Shown here piece by piece: positions 1 through 6,015 of a DNA stretch of 64,000 nucleotides (its first letter is position 1; every line of letters starts with the position of its first letter). The stretch covers positions 1 to 64,000 of the forward strand of contig CAZRMM010000001.1 of the NCBI GenBank assembly GCA_964601225.1, given 5' to 3'. This stretch comes from CAYRGC01 sp964601225 (GTDB lineage: Bacteria > Patescibacteriota > Gracilibacteria > Peribacterales > Peribacteraceae). A program made the translations under genes and the position numbers. Below the pieces are notes generated by a model, which was not told the DNA's origin, made no database searches, and saw only the letters and a list, made by a program, of their open reading frames with translations.

Positions 1-54
1 AGCACAGGACTTATAAACCTGCGGTCGGTGGTTCAAATCCCCCCTGGCCCACCA
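1..54 (+). tRNA. tRNA-Ile(UAU), 3' portion (5' part outside window)
   Basis: The window opens inside a tRNA. Positions 5-21 fold as an anticodon arm (5-nt stem with one A-A mismatch, 7-nt loop at 10-16) with anticodon TAT at 12-14. A T arm follows with loop GTTCAAAT (31-38), and an encoded CCA ends at 54. The T stem has one mismatch (T opposite C). Ile-UAU is the best reading of the loop, but without the 5' half the isotype is only probable. The recombinase gene on the other strand ends inside this tRNA, so its 3' end is probably the attachment site of the element to the right. Confidence 0.8.
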
Positions 55-1739
55 CTACTCTTGGTTCCCTCATCGGAATTGGAGTTGTTGGCTTTGACAT
101 CAACAACAGGGGTTCTACCTGAGGGAATGGTGGACGATATGATAGTTGGTTCAAAACGGACGAGTACCGTTGCCTTGCGAACACCGTCCTCTGTTTCACT
201 GATCTCCACTCTTTCCACCAGCATGTTCACCAACTTTTGCTTCTGCTCGTAGGTCATATCTTTCACGTCCTTCTCAAACTTCTCCGCAAAGTGTCTGAGG
301 TTCTCACAGGCAGCATCATATTTGCCCAGCTTGGTTAGCTCCTCCTCAAGCTCTTTCACCTTCGCAACCGCGCCCTCCTGCTTCACTTTATATTTGACCT
401 GTAGCTCGTCGCGCTTGTCCTCTGTGATGTTCTCCTCGTAGAAGTCATCATCCACCTTCTCAAGGCTTTTGTTGGCCTTGGAGAGTACCGCCTCCCATAG
501 TTGTAACTGGCTCACAAGGCGCTCCTTGTGCTGGCTATCGGAAGAATGTTCTCTGTGCAATTTCAAAAACTCCTCAGGCTCATTCAGTGCTTGCTCAATC
601 CTCGCCCATACGATGGGTTCCAGTTGGAGGGCAGCCACATTGATGCTGGGATGATATGTGCCATCTTTGTCCTTGAATTGATGCCGACGGTAATTGCGCG
701 TGTTCTTGGTGGACATCACACCCACAAAACCTTTGCCCGTCTGCACGTCTACCAGCTTGCTACGCAGCATGTAGATGTGTTGGCCGCCTCCACGCTTGGA
801 AGCCTTTGTAGCACTCAGGAGCTTCTCCTGTGCGGAGTAGAAAAGCACGGTATCAATGCAGGGGTCTACGGGCTCGTAATGCCAATCGCTTTTTGGCCGT
901 TCCTCGTACTTGTCGGGGTGTCGTGATACGAGACGGTAGCGGTTTGTGATGTACGCTCCACGGTAGACTTCATTGGCCAACATGCGGCTGACCGTGTAAT
1001 CACGCCACGGAGTGCCTGTGGCGCGCGGATTGCTCGTGCCCTTGGATACCTTGAGCCTGTTGAGTTCCTTCGCAATCCACACGAAACTTTTGTCCTCATG
1101 CACATACCACTCAAAAATCTGCTCAACAATTCTGGCTTCGCTGGGGACGATCTCCAACTTCTTGCCGCCTTTGCCCAAAGGGTTTGCGATTGGCTTGTAA
1201 CCAAAGGGAATGGAGCCACCAATGTAGTTACCCATCTTCGCAGAAGCTCTCTTGCCCTCCTCCGTCCTCATCTTGATGGTTTCCCTCTCAAACTCCGCTA
1301 GTGCGCCAAAGATTTGGAAAATGAGCTGTCCTATTGGACCCGTAAAATCCAAATCCTCCTTCACGGATGCAAAGCCAACACCATGCTTATCCATCTCCTG
1401 AAAGAGAGCGAGAAGGTCAGAGAGGCGACGAGAGAGACGATCAATCTTCCATACCAAAACCAAGTTCACTTCCCTAGTCCTTACAAGTTCCATGAGCTTC
1501 TGCAATTCCAAGCGGCGCTTCATTCCGTCGCCTGAGATAGGTTCATAGAAGTGCCATTCTGGCTTTGTGTACCAGCCCTTATAGCTCTTGCGCTTCAAGT
1601 GTTCCTGTAGCTGCTCATACTGAAACTCAGGACTGTAGCCTTCCTTGTCCTGATCGTTCGTAGATACCCGCATGTAGAACGCAACCCGCACCTGCTTCAC
1701 CTCAGTCTTCTTGCCTACAAGGAGCAGGTCATTGCCCAT
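33..1739 (-). CDS. Large serine recombinase (integrase of the tRNA-borne element)
   Basis: 568 aa. The N-terminal resolvase/invertase domain (about residues 18-165) has the nucleophile serine in YMRVSTNDQ (S26) and the conserved KIDRLSRR helix. A Recombinase domain (about 190-300) and a long charged coiled-coil (about 395-480) follow, the order seen in phage and ICE large serine integrases. The zinc-ribbon region that normally carries two Cys pairs is present by position (GFVGVMSTKN and following) but has lost the cysteines. The ATG at 1739 is chosen over an upstream TTG; no Shine-Dalgarno is visible and TACTTG lies 7 nt upstream. The stop lies in the T loop of the tRNA, so the last six residues (GGPGGI) are encoded antisense to the tRNA 3' end. 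Integration therefore sets the C-terminus. It probably catalyses integration and excision of the ~4.4-kb element. Confidence 0.93.
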   Translation of the reverse strand: MGNDLLLVGKKTEVKQVRVAFYMRVSTNDQDKEGYSPEFQYEQLQEHLKRKSYKGWYTKPEWHFYEPISGDGMKRRLELQKLMELVRTREVNLVLVWKIDRLSRRLSDLLALFQEMDKHGVGFASVKEDLDFTGPIGQLIFQIFGALAEFERETIKMRTEEGKRASAKMGNYIGGSIPFGYKPIANPLGKGGKKLEIVPSEARIVEQIFEWYVHEDKSFVWIAKELNRLKVSKGTSNPRATGTPWRDYTVSRMLANEVYRGAYITNRYRLVSRHPDKYEERPKSDWHYEPVDPCIDTVLFYSAQEKLLSATKASKRGGGQHIYMLRSKLVDVQTGKGFVGVMSTKNTRNYRRHQFKDKDGTYHPSINVAALQLEPIVWARIEQALNEPEEFLKLHREHSSDSQHKERLVSQLQLWEAVLSKANKSLEKVDDDFYEENITEDKRDELQVKYKVKQEGAVAKVKELEEELTKLGKYDAACENLRHFAEKFEKDVKDMTYEQKQKLVNMLVERVEISETEDGVRKATVLVRFEPTIISSTIPSGRTPVVDVKANNSNSDEGTKSSGGPGGI

Positions 1740-1745
1740 AACCAA

Positions 1746-1784
1746 ACAAGTAGCACATACAAAAAGATGTTACTACTTGTAACA
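1746..1784. promoter_or_regulatory. Inverted repeats upstream of the recombinase, candidate operator
   Basis: TGTTAC (1768-1773), a 5-nt spacer and GTAACA (1779-1784) form a perfect dyad. A second, wider pair, ACAAGTAG (1746-1753) and CTACTTGT (1773-1780), shares one arm with it. Both sit immediately before the recombinase start on the minus strand, where an autoregulatory or phage-repressor-type operator would be expected. That role is inferred from position and symmetry only. Confidence 0.45.
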
Positions 1785-2094
1785 GATAACTACAAATAAC
1801 CTGTACCTCTCTTACTAACCTCCACATGACCTATTGAGATTCAAAGCAGGAGAAACCAAAGTCTTTGAGTACGGGATAGACTGCTTTCAGGTATCCCTTG
1901 CCACTCACGCAACTATCAATAGCGCGGAACTCCACAATAAGTTTCTTGCGTGGCCTTTTACTGCCAGACGCAATGGGATGATTTTTTCCTGCCCGATGAT
2001 GCGCGCCAGTAGCACCCAGAAACAGTCCATAGGAGGGAGTAAAGCAATTACAGCCCAACTACAGACCGACTTTTGTTCTCTGGCGAATGAGAGT

Positions 2095-2132
2095 GGTTAC
2101 GCACCATCCACATGCGGTGCGTATCGGTAACC
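2095..2132. repeat. Long inverted repeat (hairpin) downstream of the terminase-like gene
   Basis: GGTTACGCACC at 2095-2105 pairs with GGTGCGTA (2116-2123) plus GGTAACC (2126-2132), with a 3-nt bulge and a 10-nt loop. No T-run follows on either strand, so it is not a standard terminator. It lies just past the stop of the terminase-like gene and could protect that mRNA or bind a protein. Confidence 0.6.
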
Positions 2133-2141
2133 AAACGCATC

Positions 2142-2546
2142 CTATACCCCACTGACTTTCACCGCAACTTCTTGCATGGGTGGTTTCAAGTACTTCTCCA
2201 ATCGTGCTGTTGCCTCTGCTCCAAGATCAATGCGTTGCACTCGCTCCTCCTGAGGCGGTTTTTGCTGCAATCCAAACTCCTCCCGCCGCTTGCGTTCAAG
2301 GTACTTCAACGCGAGGTGAGGGTCATTGGGAAGGGCTTTGATGATGCTCAGGCGCGCTGCCATGGTCGCGTACTGCCGCGCACGTCCAATTTCGTCCGAG
2401 AACCCCTCATCTTCGTTGAGTTTGCGATAGAAGGCATCCTTGGAAATGTCGGCATACAGACACGCTTCTTCCACTGTCACGTCCAGCTTGAACGCCTCAA
2501 TGAGTTTCCGTACAACTTCGTCCGTCATGACAGTGGGTCTGGCCAT
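2142..2546 (-). CDS. Terminase small subunit-like HTH protein
   Basis: 134 aa, starting MARPTVMTDEVVRKLIEAF. The pattern of a short N-terminal segment, a helix-turn-helix (VEEACLYADISKDAFYRKL), then a basic helical region (ALKYLERKRREEFG) matches phage small-terminase-like HTH proteins that recognise DNA for packaging. The start at 2546 is chosen because a perfect TATAAT (2553-2558 on the minus strand) ends exactly 6 nt upstream of the ATG; an upstream TTG would overlap that box. No large terminase, portal or capsid gene accompanies it, so it may act as a DNA-binding regulator, or the element may be a satellite that uses a helper. Confidence 0.65.
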   Translation of the reverse strand: MARPTVMTDEVVRKLIEAFKLDVTVEEACLYADISKDAFYRKLNEDEGFSDEIGRARQYATMAARLSIIKALPNDPHLALKYLERKRREEFGLQQKPPQEERVQRIDLGAEATARLEKYLKPPMQEVAVKVSGV

Positions 2547-2567
2547 GCTGACATTATACGTCAAAGA

Positions 2568-3629
2568 CTACTTTGTGGTTTTTTGCCCCCTCAGAAGATG
2601 AACAACGTGTCCAATTTTTTCTCCTTTTGCTAACAAAGCCAAACCTTCGGTAGCACTAACTCTGAATGGGGCTAAAAGTGCTTTTAGTTGTGTAGCAGAT
2701 ATGCGTTCAGTGTCCTGAGCCTCCAAAGCGGCAAAGGAATCATCGTAACGGTAGAAGTCAAAAGTAACGCCATGCTGCAACTCTGCCTCTGCGTACCCTG
2801 TCAAAACCTCTTCGGGTTGTGATTGTAATTTGAACATCGTGTATAGCTCCTTGTAGCTGTAACCGCACTCTTGAAACATATCCTGAACTAGCTCTACTGG
2901 TACACGTCCTCCAAGGTTCACCACTACACAGCCCCCGTCATTCAACGAACCCACTGCATCTTTGAGAAAGGCATATTGAAGTCCAAGAAGATAGCGTTGG
3001 TACTTTTCAGGAGTAGAGGCAACGGTAGCAGCATCTACAAAGGTAGCGCTGTTCATTCCTTGCATGACAGCTTCGCTATCGTCTTTGGGAACGTTCGGTA
3101 GATTGGCGTAAATCACATCGGCAGTGATGCCATGATCACGCAATGGTTTACAAAGACTGCCTTCTAGCACAACACATTCAGCCTCACCGTTTGAGTTCAT
3201 TTTGAAGTTCGCATCACTGATGGCTATGACTTTGGAATTGTTGTCAGTAAGCACAACTTTTTTTGGTGCAAAAATCTCATTCGCACCAATGCCATCAATG
3301 GCCTGTCCTGTTCCAATACTCACAAAGGTATCAACGTGCTTCCCGTCATCCTCAAGACTTTTTTGTAACTTCTGAAACCCCTTGAAGGCAGGATACAGCC
3401 AGTTGTTCTTCGGCTCCGTAGCATCAACCTCATACGTAGCATCGTTCATGTTCACCTTCACCTCTTTGTGAACCCCGACGCTCTCAAATAGCTGGGAAAT
3501 GTCCACTTGGCGCAGCTCGGCACAATCCTTGGCCTTCGCGCGGACAGCACCAATGGACGCATGTTGGTCACGTGCGTTTGCACCCGTTCTTTGGCCTTCT
3601 ATAGCTTTTTCTTCTCGTTTCTCAGGCAT
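2568..3629 (-). CDS. SAM-dependent methyltransferase-like protein with NLPN motif
   Basis: 353 aa. VSIGTG (103-108) looks like SAM-binding motif I, LTDNNSKV (127-134) like the acidic strand-2 motif, and YANLPNVP (174-181) sits where class I N-methyltransferases of the HemK/DNA type carry NPPY. The NLPN variant makes catalysis uncertain but is compatible with an amino-group methyltransferase. The first ~70 residues are charged and show no recognised domain. The ATG at 3629 is chosen because TATAAT (3636-3641 on the minus strand) lies exactly 6 nt upstream; a GTG at 3671 would include the promoter. It lies 21 bp before the terminase-like gene, which has its own promoter. It could be an orphan DNA or protein methyltransferase protecting or modifying the element; the substrate is unknown. 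Confidence 0.6.
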   Translation of the reverse strand: MPEKREEKAIEGQRTGANARDQHASIGAVRAKAKDCAELRQVDISQLFESVGVHKEVKVNMNDATYEVDATEPKNNWLYPAFKGFQKLQKSLEDDGKHVDTFVSIGTGQAIDGIGANEIFAPKKVVLTDNNSKVIAISDANFKMNSNGEAECVVLEGSLCKPLRDHGITADVIYANLPNVPKDDSEAVMQGMNSATFVDAATVASTPEKYQRYLLGLQYAFLKDAVGSLNDGGCVVVNLGGRVPVELVQDMFQECGYSYKELYTMFKLQSQPEEVLTGYAEAELQHGVTFDFYRYDDSFAALEAQDTERISATQLKALLAPFRVSATEGLALLAKGEKIGHVVHLLRGQKTTK

Positions 3630-3743
3630 GTGTACATTATATAACTTTTGAAGTGAAATAGCCATTACCACTTTTGTCCATACAACATGGAGATTCGCAA
3701 ACAGAAGCCACTCAGGTAGACTTCCTGCCTATCTATTGTATCT

Positions 3744-4379
3744 ATGGCTACGCTAAAAACACCCCTTGAGGCAATGAAAGAGGCAAAGGAAATAAGGATA
3801 CGTGTACTGGAAGGCGTGAACGCGGAGTTGAGCCACTTCTCCCAAATCAGAGAGGAGCAGGTGAAACTCAGTCAGGATGAGCGCAGTAAAATCAATTTCC
3901 TCGCGTTCGCCATCGTAGGTAGCGTTCTGGGTTTTAGTCCTGATTCTCTCAACAACCCTTTGGTTCTTTTTGGGCTTGGCATCATCTTGCTCAATGCCTT
4001 CCTGTTTGGATTTGTTGCTGACACCATCCAACGCAATTTGAACATTCACAATGCAGAAGGAGGAATCAATGACACGAAGAAGATAGTAGTGCCATATTTT
4101 GATGCCTACGATGAACTCGGTAAGTATCTTGATGACCCCGCGCTTACCCCCGAAGGTGCTCAAGAAAAGTACAGCAAGATGCAGGACGCTTTCATCACCT
4201 ATCTTGAAGAGCAAAAGAAGAAGAACGCGAAGCCACGGATTGCCGCCAGAACAAAACTCGCAATCGGATACTGGTACTTCGCTCTCTTTGCGGCAGGATT
4301 GATTGTCTTGGGCGCTGGTCTGGTCATGCAGCATGGTTCACCAAGAGCCTCAGATAGCAACTGGCATCAATGGCGATAG
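3744..4379 (+). CDS. Two-TM membrane protein of the integrated element
   Basis: 211 aa of unknown family. The N-terminal ~50 residues are a charged amphipathic helix (probable coiled coil). A hydrophobic hairpin follows (about 55-100), then a soluble Asp/Glu/Lys-rich stretch, then a C-terminal TM segment (about 174-196, IGYWYFALFAAGLIVLGAG). It is the only plus-strand gene of the element and is divergent from the methyltransferase gene. Membrane proteins in small elements often act in superinfection exclusion or lysis, but nothing here proves either. Confidence 0.6.
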   Translation: MATLKTPLEAMKEAKEIRIRVLEGVNAELSHFSQIREEQVKLSQDERSKINFLAFAIVGSVLGFSPDSLNNPLVLFGLGIILLNAFLFGFVADTIQRNLNIHNAEGGINDTKKIVVPYFDAYDELGKYLDDPALTPEGAQEKYSKMQDAFITYLEEQKKKNAKPRIAARTKLAIGYWYFALFAAGLIVLGAGLVMQHGSPRASDSNWHQWR

Positions 4380-4514
4380 GCAACCGCCTTCATGGCATAC
4401 GTTTCCTTGGTGAGACGAAAATCCTTCGCGTTGCAGCTACGATAGGCAAGCGGTATCTCAAACCTGAACACGTAGTAACCTTGCCCACTCCACTTACCAC
4501 GGAAGGCAAAACGG
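4380..4514. other. Right boundary zone of the integrated element (candidate attR)
   Basis: Between the last element gene and the chromosomal kinase gene, base composition moves from AT-richer element to GC-rich chromosome. A plus-strand frame starts at 4370, overlaps the end of the membrane protein gene and runs on into the kinase gene antisense; it may be an element gene cut by integration. At about 4481-4497 the sequence CCTTGCCCACTCCAC resembles the tRNA end CCTGGCCCACCAC near 43-55, sharing GCCCAC, and is the only attR candidate I found. The match is short and may be chance. Confidence 0.3.
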
Positions 4515-5462
4515 TCATCGAAAGAGATTCTCTAGCTCCTCCGCATAGGAGCGCTCGTCGGGGCGGGGCATGCCATGGAGCGTTTGCTCCAGTTCGGCGG
4601 CGCTGATTCGCTTGTGTCGATCGACACTGATAACGCGTTTCATAAGGTCATTCCAGCCAGTGTCTTGGATATCCCGGTCAAGTGCCTCGTTGATAATTCC
4701 CTGTATTCGTTCCCGGGGAAGCAAAACAAGGGCAGCGGCACTCATTTGATCCATGCTCTCTTTCAACATGTCGTAAATTTCTCGCTTTGGATGGAAAAGC
4801 GCGCTGTGGAGCGTCATGCCCAAGGAGAACACGTCGGATTCGCGAAAAATGCCGTAGAATTGTTCGGGAGAAGCATATCGGAGTGTTCCAACAAAGCGGT
4901 CGTGCGACATGCCGTGCTTCTCCATATCGACCGCACGATCAAAATCGAGAAATATCGATCGGCCCGCGTGCGTTAAAAGGGTGTTTGCCGGTTTCAGATC
5001 GCGATGAATGACATTCTCTTGAACGTGCATGACATTCAGCCCCTCGGCGAAACGACGTGCAATTTCGGTACGGGTCTGAAGCGAAATGGTTTGCAGGGGC
5101 CGCACAAGATCGTGAAGAGTCGCACCGGGCAGATAGTCCATCAGCAAATACCGGTCGGCGTCAGGTGACAGTATATGAAGAGGCGGGGCTGCAGAAACAC
5201 GCTTCTGCATCTCTCTCTCCCGAACTATCCACGATGCTTCATTGTCTAATTCCCATGGCACTTTTATGACATAGGCTTTCGCCGCTTCCGCCTCTCGAAC
5301 GCGTGACACAACTCCTCTCGCTCCTCGCCCGAGAACTGCGTAAAGGACGTCACGGGAATCACGAATCATCCGGTGCCACGCCATATCGATAAGAGCGGAC
5401 CGCAAATCCGGCAACTTCTCACAAACCCAATCCCGTAACGGACCTTCTGGGGGATTCATCAT
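4515..5462 (-). CDS. Hanks-type Ser/Thr protein kinase, cytoplasmic
   Basis: 315 aa, a single kinase domain with no TM or sensor domain. Visible motifs are a glycine-rich loop (GRGARGVV, 45-52), the ATP-binding lysine in VIKV (K68), the catalytic loop HRDLKPAN (153-160), the metal-binding motif as DFD instead of DFG (173-175), GTLRYASPEQ (192-201) and DVFSLG (210-215). All catalytic residues are present, so it should be active; DFD is the one oddity. It lies 10 bp downstream of rplI and is probably co-transcribed with it. Soluble kinases in tiny genomes may adjust translation or wall synthesis; the target is unknown. Confidence 0.9.
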   Translation of the reverse strand: MMNPPEGPLRDWVCEKLPDLRSALIDMAWHRMIRDSRDVLYAVLGRGARGVVSRVREAEAAKAYVIKVPWELDNEASWIVREREMQKRVSAAPPLHILSPDADRYLLMDYLPGATLHDLVRPLQTISLQTRTEIARRFAEGLNVMHVQENVIHRDLKPANTLLTHAGRSIFLDFDRAVDMEKHGMSHDRFVGTLRYASPEQFYGIFRESDVFSLGMTLHSALFHPKREIYDMLKESMDQMSAAALVLLPRERIQGIINEALDRDIQDTGWNDLMKRVISVDRHKRISAAELEQTLHGMPRPDERSYAEELENLFR

Positions 5463-5472
5463 AGGAAAAGCC

Positions 5473-5928
5473 TTACGCTTTCTCCTCCTCCTTCACGACG
5501 TTGACCGTCACACCCTGGCTCGCCGCCCCTACTTTCACCTGTACCGTGTGCGTACCGACGTTCTTGATATGCTCGTCGAGAAGAACGTCCTCGGCCTTGA
5601 ATTCAAGACCGTGCTGCTCCTGAAAAGCGGCGGAGATGTTCTCGGCGGTGATGCCGGCGTACAACTTGCCCGTCTTCGAAGCCTTGCGCTTGAGGGTGAG
5701 GGACTTACCGGAAAGCACGGAGGCCGCATTCTGCTGGGCCTGCTTCTCACGCTCCTTTTCCTCCGCGCGCTTCTTGATCTGCTCCGCGTAGCGGCGACGC
5801 ACCGTAGGCGTGGCCACGAGGGCACTGCGCTGGGGCAAAAGACAGTTCAGAGCAAAACCGTCTCCCACGACGAGGAGATCGTTCTTCTTCCCGACGCCTT
5901 TGATGTCTTGGAGGAGGAGGACTTCCAT
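5473..5928 (-). CDS. rplI: 50S ribosomal protein bL9
   Basis: 151 aa, close to the usual 147-150. The N-terminal globular domain is typical (MEVLLLQDIKGVGKKNDLL, then GDGFALNCLLPQ), followed by the long charged connecting helix (RRRYAEQIKKRAEEKEREKQ) and the C-terminal domain ending in GVTVNVVKEEEKA. bL9 binds 23S rRNA near the L1 stalk and limits frameshifting. It heads a two-gene run with the kinase. bL9 is reported missing from several CPR groups, so its presence helps to place the lineage. Confidence 0.96.
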   Translation of the reverse strand: MEVLLLQDIKGVGKKNDLLVVGDGFALNCLLPQRSALVATPTVRRRYAEQIKKRAEEKEREKQAQQNAASVLSGKSLTLKRKASKTGKLYAGITAENISAAFQEQHGLEFKAEDVLLDEHIKNVGTHTVQVKVGAASQGVTVNVVKEEEKA

Positions 5929-6015
5929 GGGAGGTTTTCGAGCTCTGGGCTCTGGAAAGCCGAGGCAGTGTACGCGACGAATCGCAAGACGTCAAACGTA
6001 CCAGAGAGGCAACTC

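Larger units (their letters stand above)
1740..2141. other. Intergenic region between recombinase and terminase-like gene
   Basis: About 400 bp, AT-richer than the chromosome. It holds the operator-like repeats next to the recombinase and a strong hairpin at 2095-2132. A 75-codon minus-strand frame (1831-2058, TTG start) has no -10 box at the usual distance and no family I recognise; I do not call it as a gene. An attP-derived or regulatory role is possible. Confidence 0.5.

Noticed and set aside
11..199. Minus-strand 62-aa frame ending in GQGGFEPPTAGL
   Set aside because: The GGFEPPT tail is the well-known spurious translation of antisense tRNA T-arm sequence; it also overlaps the recombinase gene.
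4370..4606. 78-aa plus-strand frame overlapping the end of the two-TM protein gene
   Set aside because: It runs antisense into the kinase gene. It may be a gene cut by integration, but nothing supports it as a functional gene.
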